Source: Benincasa hispida (taxonomy: Eukaryota > Streptophyta > Magnoliopsida > Cucurbitales > Cucurbitaceae). Taken from it: 64,000 nt of DNA. The notes beneath the pieces are model-generated. The model had not been told where the DNA came from. It saw nothing but the letters and a program-made list of their open reading frames with translations, and searched no databases. The stretch is taken from the NCBI RefSeq assembly GCF_009727055.1, contig NC_052353.1, positions 39,687,614 through 39,751,613 of the forward strand. Reading direction: 5' to 3'. The translations under genes were made by a program, and so were the position numbers. Below, in pieces: positions 22,752-34,000 of the stretch; position 1 is the stretch's first letter, and the number at the start of each line of letters is the position of its first letter.

Positions 22752-23386
22752 CACTCTAAATGAGGAGCTCTCTTATTTCCGAGCAAGCATAAACATAAGT
22801 ATAAGAAACTTTAATGCCCAAAGAGTTGAGTTCTTTAAAGTTATATTGAGTTAGGAAAAAACCAACTTTAAAATAACTCATATAGATACTAATTTTTTTT
22901 TTCGTATAGATACTCTTGTTTTCTCCCATTTATCCAATTCTTACATCAATTTTCTCAGCAATCAAACAAGAACCAAAAAGTTAAAATATAGATCTCACAA
23001 AATTCTTTAAAGACCGAAAACTCAAAAGCTCCCTTCAAAACATAGCAAAATGACAATTTCAAAAACACTCTAAATGAGGAGCTCTCTCATTTCCAAGCAA
23101 GCTTAAACATAAATATAAGAAACTTCAATGTCCAAAGAGTAGGTTCTTTAAAGTTATAATTGAGTTGGGAAAAACCAACTTTAAAATAACTCATATAGAT
23201 ACCTTTAATTTTTTTTTCCGTATAGATACTCTCGTTTTCTCCCATTTATCCAATTCTTACATCAATTTTCTCAACAATCAAACAAGAACCAAAACTTAAG
23301 TTAAAATATAGATTTCACAAAATTCCTCAAAGACTGAAAACTCGAAATCTTCCCTTAAAACATAGCAAATTGACAATTTCAACAAC
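22752..23386. repeat. Tandem duplication, two 314-320-bp copies
   Basis: Copy 1 (22752-23065) and copy 2 (23066-23386) both start CACTCTAAATGAGGAGCTCTC and run in parallel through 'cgtatagatactc' and 'acatagcaaa(a/t)tgacaatttc'. They differ by scattered substitutions. Right after copy 2, AACAACAAAAAGTAATTTTCATGACTC resembles the interior of the CACTA-type MITE at 17497. Confidence 0.85.
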
Positions 23387-23479
23387 AAAAAGTAATTTTC
23401 ATGACTCAAAAAAAATTGTCACAAGCACATTTTTTTACTCTTGTTTTAATCTTGGAATCGCTCGTCATGGAAAGTGTAT

Positions 23480-23975
23480 CAAAAACAAAAATGGATGATA
23501 AAGAAATATCATATTCTAACATAGGGGGCCTTCTTATCCAACAACAATAAAAAATAACTAAATTGAAATTAAAAAAGGGTCAACAGAATTTCCATTGCTT
23601 ACAAAATTGGTAACACACATGTTTTCTTTTTGTCAAAGTATTAATATAATATTAAATTTACCGTCAACTTAAATGGATAAAAGTCGGAGGGAGTGAAAAA
23701 GATAAAATATAAGGACAAAAGGATGTTAGATGATATAAGATTAAATTTACCTTTACCCATTAACTTAATTTTTTGGATCAATTGGTAATTTAAGATAACA
23801 TTAGAGTATAGATTAAAACGAAAAAAAGTAAAATGTCTAAAATATAGTTATAAAAAAAAAATAATGGTGGGATTATTATAAGTAGAGTAAATTTATTTTA
23901 AAAAATGATGTAGTCTTTATATATAGAGTAATTATTTTAAATGATAAAACTGCTGAAACTATTTTCATATATAGA
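23480..23975. other. No gene seen
   Basis: AT-rich spacer with no recognised features. Confidence 0.4.
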
Positions 23976-23979
23976 AGAA

Positions 23980-24471
23980 TGTCATTATCTATCAGTGATA
24001 TATAGATACTGATAAACATCTATCAATGTCAACTAGCACTGATAGATGTCAGTTATAAATTGGTTCATTATATCTAGAGATGGAGAGAGTTAAATTTATG
24101 CAAATTTTCAAAATCAATATAGAGAACTTGACCATTTTAAATATATGAAAATTTTCTTGTCATTATTGATGTATAATAAATTAACATGGTCAACTAATGG
24201 GAAACATCTTTTAACTTGAAAGTGTCATTATTGATGTCTATCAGTGATATATAGATATTGATAAACCTATCCGTGTCAAATAGCATTGGTAGATGTCAGT
24301 TATAAGTTGGATCATTATATATATATAGTTAAATTTAAATTAAATTTTATGCAAATTTTCAAAATCAATGTGGAGAACTTGACCTTTTTAAATATATGCA
24401 ATTTTTCTCATTTTTATTGATATATAATAAATTAACATGGTTAACTAATGGGAAACATTTTTGAACTTGAA
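23980..24471. repeat. Tandem duplication (about 243 bp) carrying the CTATCAGTGATA palindrome
   Basis: Copies 23980-24222 and 24223-24471 share, in order, TGTCATTAT, CTATCAGTGATATATAGATA, AGATGTCAGTTATAA, TTTTCAAAATCAAT and ACTAATGGGAAACAT. The palindromic part is related to 13720-13815. Confidence 0.8.
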
Positions 24472-24479
24472 AGTATAAA

Positions 24480-25635
24480 AGTGCAAGGTATCTTTAAAAT
24501 CAAATGGTCAAATAAAAGTTAAATGATGTAAATCAAGACAACTCTAGCATCAAAATAATATGAAATCAAAGCACCACTGGTATCAAAATGATAAGAAACA
24601 TCCAAGCATTGGATCTAGAACCATGTTGAACTACAAGACCAAAAGAACTTATCCCCAACCCCGAAACCATTTTGTTCTCAACCCCTAAAGTATGCTAGAT
24701 TACAGGTTATTCAAATGATCTAACTACCTCAATGATCAGACAAAACTTGAAACTTTCATCAACTTCTAGTATTCAAAACACTCCACAACAAGATAGATGA
24801 ATCCTCACTTGAATTTTCTGAATTACTACATTTCCAAAACCCACCATATCTATCATAAGAAAACACAAGACATAAAACTTAAAAGCTTTATAAGGTTTAA
24901 AACCCAAAATACTACATTTTCAAAACCCTCTCATATCTAATAAGCACAACTTACATAGCTTTATATTGCCTTGAAACAAGACCCTAGATATTTTATGAGG
25001 CATCTAAGGGTTGTAACTATCACAATTTATGACCATAATAAGTCATTATGTAAACATAACCTACAAAATATATGAAAAGTTTTCAGGCTAAAAATACATT
25101 TAATGGACTCCATGAATCCAAAATTCTTTGTTTTTAATCAGCCAAACATTAATTTGTGACCATCCAAGAGTCATGAAGCCACCACTCGAAGTCTATGTTC
25201 CTAATATGAAACTTGATTCTTCTTCAATTCCATTTGACTTCACTCAACCAACTTCTTTTGATTGAAAATTTTGGACAAGTAGGATTCATTATTGACATCT
25301 TTTCTGATGTTTATATGACATGATTGAGATTCCTCCATTCGTATCATTATCACAATGTAGATTCTAATATTACTATTTAAAAGTATCTCCTTTCATACTC
25401 CGTTGTGCACTGGTTGCTACTGGGTTGGGGTTCTTGTTGAGTTGAGCATGTCTTCATTTGTAGAAGACGATGATGCATTTTGGTCTACAAACTTTCTTGG
25501 TTGGTTGTCATTTTCTTTGAACGAGGACAACCTTATCTTATGCTTAGTTATTTGATTTGAGGTTTCTATATGTCATTATTTCATTTTTTAAAAAAGTGTT
25601 TTTTTTCCTATTAATTTCTTTTTTTTTTTCTTTTT
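24480..25635. other. No gene seen
   Basis: More than 1 kb of AT-rich sequence with stops in all frames. Only short T and A runs were noticed. Confidence 0.45.
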
Positions 25636-25639
25636 TTTT

Positions 25640-25735
25640 TTATTTTTTACAATATGATAGGGTGGATAATTAAACTTCTAACTTCGGGATTGATTATACA
25701 AGCTTTATGTCAAGTTGAGCTACTCTTCTGTTAGC
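25640..25735 (-). mobile_element. tRNA-derived SINE fragment
   Basis: On the minus strand GAGTAGCTCAACTTGACATAA gives an A-box-like TAGCTCAACTTG. This is followed by a degraded B-box region and a tail ending TATTGTAAAA, the order seen in tRNA-headed plant SINEs. The related phrase in the forward direction is at 18145. Confidence 0.45.
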
Positions 25736-26209
25736 TTCTTTCATACTAGTTAAATATAACAACAGAAACGTTATTTTGGAGAGAAAATGGAAGAGGAGAA
25801 AAAGGAGTGAATTAGGTGAATAAAATAGATTGGTTTTCTTAAAAAGAGAGGAAAGAACCATTGTAAAGGAGGAGAGAGTTATATTAAATATATTAAATTT
25901 TCATGTAAGCTATAAGTTATAATACTATAGTAATGACAAATTTCGATGGTGGAATTAAGTCTCTTTTATTATTTATTTTTATTTTTTAATTTTGTTCAGG
26001 CTATTTTGGAGATCTGCTTTTCTTGAATGGATGCACCCGTAAGATATTCTAAATGGTTACAGCCTACTATCATATAAATGGTTGTGATTCCTTGCATACT
26101 ATTATCGACAATGGCGCCATCAATCCATCAATTTATTTTTTTTTCTAAAAAATGACATAAATTAAACTAAAAAAACAAAAACAATATAAATTAAAATAGA
26201 TGTTAATTA

Positions 26210-26398
26210 TTAGCCAAATTTCAAAAACAAAAACAAATTTTTAAAAATTACTTTTTTTAGTTTTCAAAATTTGACTTGATTTTTAAATCGTTGATAAAAT
26301 GTAGATAACAAAGGAAGGAATTTGGAGGTGGACGTAATATTATAGGCTTAAATTTTCAAAAACTAAAAATAAAAAATAAATGATTACCAAACGGGGCC
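26210..26398. mobile_element. MITE right-half fragment (TTTGGTAACC family)
   Basis: Contains the family's central AGTTTTCAAAATTTGACTTG, then AGATAACAAAGGAAGGAATTTGG, and ends in TGATTACCAAACGGGGCC at 26398. The left end is missing. Confidence 0.6.
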
Positions 26399-26469
26399 AA
26401 AAATTTTTTGTCCTGTAATTCAACTTATTAAAGACATTTATAGGTGAGTATAACTAGATTTATACCTAA

Positions 26470-27100
26470 GGGGGTGTTTAGCTCACTAACATGAGTTGAG
26501 TCGAGTTGGTATAATATGTCCTCATGGTTTGGCCCACCAACATTAAATATTGATGGAGTTGTATTTTCAAGAACTAACTCTGGGCTCCGACAACCACATC
26601 CAATGAAAACACCGATGGCCAACTTCGGTCTCCGACAACCATCTCCGACAAAAATTCCGATGATGAAATCTGGACTCCGACAACCACCTTTGATGATAGC
26701 TTCCCAACTAACTCCGAGCTCCGACAACCTTCACGCGACCAACTTCGACAACCAATTCTGGCCTTCGACAACCATCTCCGATGACTTAACTCCGACGACC
26801 ACCTTTGTGCTACCAACTCCGACGACCAATTGGCTCCAACAACAAACTCCAATGTCCAACTCCGATAACCACCTTCGTAGGCTTTGACAACAACCTCCGA
26901 CTATAAACTCTGATGAAAATCACATTCGATGATCACCTTTGAGCGAGCAACTCTGACGACCAACTCGAGGCTTTGACAACCACTTTCGATGACAAACTCT
27001 GATAACCAACTCTAATACCACCTTCATGCAACTAACTTCGAACTCTGACAATCACCTCTGATTACAATATCTAGCGAAAATCATCTTCGATGATCAACAA
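26470..27100 (+). repeat. TCCGACAACCA minisatellite element
   Basis: Starts GGGGGTGTTTAGCTCAC with a GAGTTGAGTCGAGTTGG terminal motif, then about 550 bp built from CTCCGACAACCACC, TCCGATGAC and AACTCCGACGACCA words at irregular spacing. Open frames on both strands here are repeat artefacts. It is the inverted relative of 5180-5760. A possible far end with TCAACTCAGCGTCCAAACA lies at about 27820-27845, but I cannot confirm it. Confidence 0.55.
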
Positions 27101-28001
27101 GAATTAAAGTATGTTGAAAGGTTGTTGATTATATAAAAAATATTATTTTGTCTACATTAAGTGTAATATCTATACGTAATGAATTCACATATCAAATGAG
27201 TGTTAAAAATATTTAGACGAAAAGTATGTAAATACAATAAAAAAAACCACAAAATGAAAATTTTTTTCTAGAACATTTTCCAGCAGAATTAGTGAAAAGT
27301 AGAGATTTGTTCTCTGATACTCCTCCAAATTTAGAGGAAATGAAAGTGAAAGAAATGTAGTGACATTTCATTGGCTGTTAGGATAATAAGAGAAATTTAT
27401 TAAAAAATTCATAACATAGTAAAAATATAGAGCAACAATAAGAAGAAAAAAATATGATAATGAAATTCATGGAGAAAAATGAGCTACAATAAAAAGTTTT
27501 GATTTTGTTTTAGTTTCTCATTTTACTTAACCATATTTCTAATAGGTTAATTGTTGTTCGTTGCCAAAAAAGAAAGAAAGAAATAAAGAAAGAAAAGTTT
27601 TAAAAATTAAAAGAAAAAAATTGCAATCAATATTTTATTCAAACAAACTTAGATGGAATTATTGAATAAAAAAATTTCAAAATAAAAATAGTAATCATAA
27701 AAACATATTATTTAGAGTTCAAAAAATTCATTAGATACCAGATACATGAACTCAACCCTGCATCACAAATACACATATAAACTCAAACCAATCTGCACTT
27801 CATGAACTTCAGACATCCCATTTCAACTCAGCGTCCAAACAATCCTTAATGTCTGAGATAAATATAAAAATTGAGAAAAAAAAAAAAATGTAGAACCCAA
27901 CCCCAGGAGCCAAAAGCCTAAACCCAGCAAAACGCTAACTACAACATCCACTGTAGGCTCTCTGCCTGCAGCGCTATCACAATTGTATTTGATCGTCAAT
28001 C
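27101..28001. other. Upstream region of TIC21; no gene seen
   Basis: AT-rich to about 27890, then less so. The last 100 bp before the ATG (GGAGCCAAAAGCCTAAACCCAG onward) is probably promoter and 5' leader. No clear TATA box was identified. Confidence 0.4.
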
Positions 28002-31000
28002 ATGCAGTCGCTACTCTCGCCGGTAGCTCGCAGCGGTCCATTCCCGGCCGCCGCCGCAGTTTATTCATCGGATTTACATCTCAGCCGCTTCCATCGCCGG
28101 CCCTTCTCTGTCCGCCACTCGTCCAATCTCAATTCTCCTCCCAATTCCCTCTCTTCATTTAATGCCGTTCGATCCTCTTCTTCTTCTTCGTTGTTGCTTT
28201 TGAAGACTTTTGGTACTCTGGAGCATAGAAGAGGACAGTTTTTCTCGGAAACACACGCTTCTTCTAGTCCCATTTCCCCGGCGGTTCCCCCAAATGATGA
28301 GGCTGATAAGGCAAAACTGGCTCAGGTTCTCTTTCTTCTAATGCTTTTATTTATCCCTTTTGATGTGATGTTTAATTGACCAGGAAATGTAGCATTGAAA
28401 ACTAGGCTGACCTTGCTTTGAATTCTTTGGTTGAAATCGTGAGAGAATGTTGTGTTCGTTTAATCATAGATGAACCTTTGTGTTTACTAGTTTCATGAAT
28501 GACTATGGATGGTTTCTTAAATTCCCACTGAAGGTTTTAGCTGCATAACCATTTAGCTCTTCTCTCTCTCTCGTGTGGGCCTAGCCCTCCCACTCGTCCT
28601 TGTTCTCCTGGCTGTGAAGCTTTGAATCTCCAAGAAGGTCAGATATTTTTCCTGGCAGATCGCCAATGGGAGCAACACTATAGATTGTATTAAGTAATCT
28701 TCTGCTATGCTTGGTCCTTAGTGGTGTAGAGTATGGGTCTGGACCATGTTTGATGGGATCGTCGGTATGATACAGTGATTTGAGATAGATTCATGCAGTC
28801 TTTTGGGATTCAGATGGCTCCCAACAGGTCGTGTAGGGCTATGATGGAAGAGATGTTATTCCACCCCCTTTTCGTGATAGAGGAGCATGTCTTTGGTAGA
28901 CTGTTTCTTTCTGTCCTTATGGAATATTTGGCTTGAGAGAAATACTGGAACGTTTAAGGTATCAAGGCTTGGGAGAAGCGTGCGGTTGTGAAAAATCTCA
29001 TCTTAAAACAAAACCCGACAATGGTCATTCTTTAGGAAACCAAGCTGGAAGTTGTGGACCGTTTTACATTAAGTCTCTTTGGAGTTCTAGACATATCAAT
29101 TGCTCTGTGTTGGAGGCCTCGGGTTCGTCAGGGGGTATCATTCTCATGTGGAATGACCCATGTATCGTGGCTGGTGAGGTTTTTAAAGGTCTTTACTCTC
29201 TCACTACTCAGTTTTTCTTGGCTGATGGTTTCTCTTTTTGGCTATCTGGTATATATGGCCCTTCTCAGGCAAAAGACAGGCCTCACTTCTGGTAGGAGCT
29301 GTATGATCTTTAAGGTCTGTGCACACAAAATTGGATTTTGGGTGGTGACTTCAATGTTTCTAGATGGACCCATGAGAGATCCAGTGGTAAGCCACTCTCG
29401 GCTAGCATGAAATCCTTCAACGCCTTCATTGGTGGGGCTGATCTTATTGATATTCCTCTACAAATGGCTCCTATACCTGGTCAGGTTATAGACACTACCC
29501 GGTTTTCATACTCATTGACCGCTTTTTGATCACGGATACCGTCCAACAGAAATTTGCATACACTACCTCCAAGAGACTGGGGAGACCAACATCCGACCAC
29601 TTCCCTATCCTGCTATCCATTGGTGTTGACAAATGGGGCCCTACCTCTTTCCGCTTTGAAAATATGTGGCTGCATCATAAAGATTTTGGAGACCTTGTTG
29701 ATCATTGGTGGAGGAATACTTTGATCGGGCACCCAGGGCACGATTTTGTTAAAAAGCTTAAGGGTCTAAAAGAGGTCCTAAAAGCCTGGAACAAAGATAC
29801 CTTTGGCTGCATGCACACTCAAAAGAATCAGATTATTGTGGAAATCATGTTACTTGACGGTATGGAGGAGTCGTCTGATCATTCGCCTGTCTTGAGAGCT
29901 CAAAAGAAGAGCCTAAAGGCTCAACTTATCTCGGTGGTGGCTAAAGAGGAAACCCTTTGGAGGCAAAGATGCAAGCTCACTTCGCTTAGTGAAGGCGACC
30001 AAAACACCCGGTTTTTCCATCGTATAGTTGCCACTAGGAAAAGATTAAACACTGTTCTCGAAATCATATCCTCTGCCGGTATTAATCTTCTCTCTGAAAC
30101 AAGAAATTGTCGAGGAATTCCTGAGTTTTTTCACAAGACTGTACACAAAGAAGAATAGCCTTGCTGCCTTTCCCACTTGCAACCACCCTTCCCTCATGAT
30201 GCAGCAGTCTTTGCAGCTTGAATCTCCTTTCACTGAATAGGAAATTTGGGGGGCAGTTTGCGCTCTTGGTTCCAACAGATCTCCGGGCCCCAATGGATAT
30301 ACTTCCGAATTCTATAAAAAATCTTGGCACATCCTTAAGCCCGACATATTGAGGGTGTTTCAAGATTTTTTTAAGAAAGGTATCATCAATGCCAACATTA
30401 ATGAAACTTACATTTGTCTCATCCCAAAGTGTGTTGCTGCTAAAAGAGTTGGTTTTTAGCATCAATGCCAACAATGGATATATTATTTGGTTTTTTGTTT
30501 TTTAAATTGTCCTTGTTTTTTCACAATTTTCTTATCATGGTTTTCATCTTTCCTAAGTGAGCATTTGAATTCTTAATCAAATTTTAAAAAGAAAAACAAC
30601 CTTTATAGTTTTCAAAACTTAGCGTAGATTTTAAACTCCTAAAAAGTATACAATAAGACAAAGAAATCAATAAGTGGAAGTAATGTTTGTAAGCTTAATT
30701 TTCAAAAGCCAAAAATAAAAACCAAAAGTTATCAAACGAGACCTTAATATGTTGATTGCTTGCACATCCCTAGTTTGCTAGATAAGTATAAGTAGATGAT
30801 ATCCAAGATTTCTTTTTGAACCCATGAAGGCTACTACAAATTCTTTATAATACTATTTGGGCTCACTAATGCTCCAACCAGAACATTCTAGGTGATGAAC
30901 TCAGTACAAACTTTTTAAAGATATTCGTCTCTTTGACAACATTTTATCATAGGAAGATATTAAACACTTGTGAAATGAAATGTTATGGAGGTATTGAGAA

Positions 31001-34000
31001 AACAATGCCTGTTAGATCAATCATCAATGGTGCAATTTTGAGCAAGTGAAGTTGGAAATCTTGGCCATTCTTTTGAGGAAGAGGTATATGCAGATCTCAG
31101 CAAACTTAAATTCAAGCCATGCACTCTTGGTCTTGTTTTGAGAATAAGGATTGGACTTTTAGGACTTATGTGGCAGTGGCACATCCAAAAAATTTGTGGT
31201 TGGCTATAGTAACACTGAATGGGCCCAACTGATCAATTGGAAAGAGATAAATTTGGTTGGTACCCATAAATTGAAGCATATCTTGATCAACGCAAAACTC
31301 CCATGACCAGAATGTCCTTTTTGTAGGCTTTCCCTGATTTTCTAAAGTGATTGTGAAAGTCGACGCATTTGGTTATGGGGTGTTTGTGCTGCAAGTGAAG
31401 AGTCAAAGATTAACTTACTATTAACAGGTCCTTCTATGCCAAGCGAAATAGAAACCTATCCATGGGAAGAAATTCATGCAATTCTATCATTGCTTTAGAA
31501 CTGGCGGTCTACTTGATAAGATGGAGGTTTGTTACCCACATTGAATAAGACTCTAATACTTGATAGAACAAAGGCTAGCAAATATGGACCTCTCATGTGG
31601 TTGACAACGTTGTTGGATTATGATTTCTAAATTCAATACTGGCATAAACTAGAGAATAAAGCAGTGGGTGCTCCTTCATATTTACCTTTATAGGTAATTT
31701 TAATATCTTTCTCTATTGTGAAGAAGAGCATATTAAAGCAGTGAAGGAGCATGTAAAAGGAAACTTCTACCTAGCCCAAGACTGAGTCAAGTGGTCCATT
31801 ATGGAAGGCCAGCTCTCTCCCGCACACCTTATTATGGAGTTGGATAAATTATGGTTTAAAGGGCATTTGTATTTGGTAACTAAGGACCCCTTCTCATTTC
31901 TTTACTCCAAAACAATACTGTTGTAGTGTGATTGGGGGACTTTCAGGTGTGTTAATGAAAATCTCCTAATGTACTATTGTCTGTGGCCACAACTTATTTG
32001 ACTGTTGTCATGGGATAATTTTACTATGGACTTCGTCAAGAGTTGCCTAGTATGAGGGAATGAACTTAGCATGGAAATAGGCTCAACTCAATTCGATGGT
32101 CTCAATCATCCTTACACTGTATATGGAATTGGTATTTATCGAGGAAAGTATCATGCTCTGTGGAGACCTTACAAATACCACGACATGGGCCAGATAGCTG
32201 TCATTGGCTCAATATTAGTTCAATACCTTGTACCATATTACCGTGAAGGCTAGCTCTTATCAACTTCTGTTTGGTTAAGATTCACTTTTCATCTTCTGTA
32301 AACTTGATAAGTGTGGAAAGGTGTCTGTACATTTAACATATCGTAGGGCTAATTAGCGTTAATCTAAGTAGTGAAAGAGGAGTGATTTCGTACAAGGGAA
32401 GAGGATTACCATTTTTTTTTTTTGTTTTGATAGGTAAACAGCTTCATTAATGAATGAAATGGGGAGAAAAAAACTCTCAAAAACACCAAGAGGTATATCG
32501 CAATGAAGCTTTTCCATTGAAAATTATAGTAAGACTATAATCATAAAAAAGATGTATACTATTATACCAATGTAGAGCATAAAATAAAATTAAATCTAAA
32601 AAGCTATTGGGCAGAGTCCGTGGAAATTCTCCCATTTTGTTCACAACAAAGAGTCCAGCTGCCACAATGTTTTCTTCACACCATGGAAAGGATGATCCAC
32701 AAAGATGGAACCAAGAACATCATTTATATTACTAGGCATAGACAATGACCACCAAAAAGCGTCCAGCATCATGGACCAATAAGGAGAGGCAAATGAACAG
32801 TGGAGAAAAAGATGGCACGAATGTTCATCACTAGAAAGCACATCACACACCATGAAGGCGAGTGGCAAATATAAGGCATTCTCTTTTCAAGGCGATCAAC
32901 ATGGTTGATTATCTCATGACGAAGTTCCCATAGAAATATTTTAACTTTCTTTGGATAAGCGTCCTCTCAAATCACCGAATAAAGGTAGTTAGGAGATGAA
33001 TTCTTTGCATGTGTTAAATCCTCCATCAATGATCGCACTGTAGAGACCAAAACCATGAACTGTCAAAATTCCTTGGATTAACTAAGGAGAGAAAATGAGA
33101 GAGACTAGCCCATTTAGCAGCTTCATTGTCATTAAGGTTTGAGTGAAGACCAAAATGAAGCACGATGTTCGGCATTGCAGACTTGTGCTACAGAATCATT
33201 AGGCCTAGCAGTAGTTAAACAATCTCAGATAGGCTGTAGTGAGGATTCCACAAGTTAACCAATAATCATGCCAAAAGGATGCATGAAGACTATAGCCGAT
33301 AGTCCTTTGAATACAAAGTCAATCAAGCCAATGGTAGTACTACTGTAACGCCTAGAGAAGAAAAATTACTTGAGCAGAGAGCAGGTGAGAAAGTGATGGA
33401 AGTGAGTAGGCAAATGTGTAAACGTGAGCTCCAAATGAAGTTCCAAATTGGGCCTCACCTCCCTCAGTTTGCTGCCATTGTTTGAAGGATGAGGAAATGG
33501 TAGGCAGCCTTTTCCTCCATTGTTCTTGTGCCTTTAATGGTTGGATGTGTTTGATTAGGGAATTTGGGTTGTCTTTTTGCCCGCTTATGGTTGTTCATTT
33601 TGAATGAGACATGTTGCTTTCTCACAAGCAAAGCAAGGATTTTGTGGGACTATGCTATTAGAGCCTCTCTCTGGCTCTTATGGAAAGAACAAAGCCAGAG
33701 ATTGTTTAAATACAAGGGTGTTATGGACTTTTTTTTTTGGGAGGAATATAAAGCATATCCCTTCATGGTGGTGTTCAAATCATAAAAAATTCTTTTCCAA
33801 TTAGGTCCTCGTCTTCATTTTGCTTGAAGGCTTTTCTTTTGCTCTTTTGGGAGTGCCTTTCTGTGATTAATACAGCTGTTGATGTTTCTTAACCCAGAGA
33901 GTGGGGGGGNGGGGGGGGGGGGGTCGTCTAGACAAATGCGGTGTACATTATGGAAAAATTTTAAATGGTAAGAGAGGACAGCAATGATGACCATCACCAT

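Noticed and set aside
26428..26887. Overlapping long frames on both strands
   Set aside because: Produced by the CCGACAACCA minisatellite; the translations are simple repeats.
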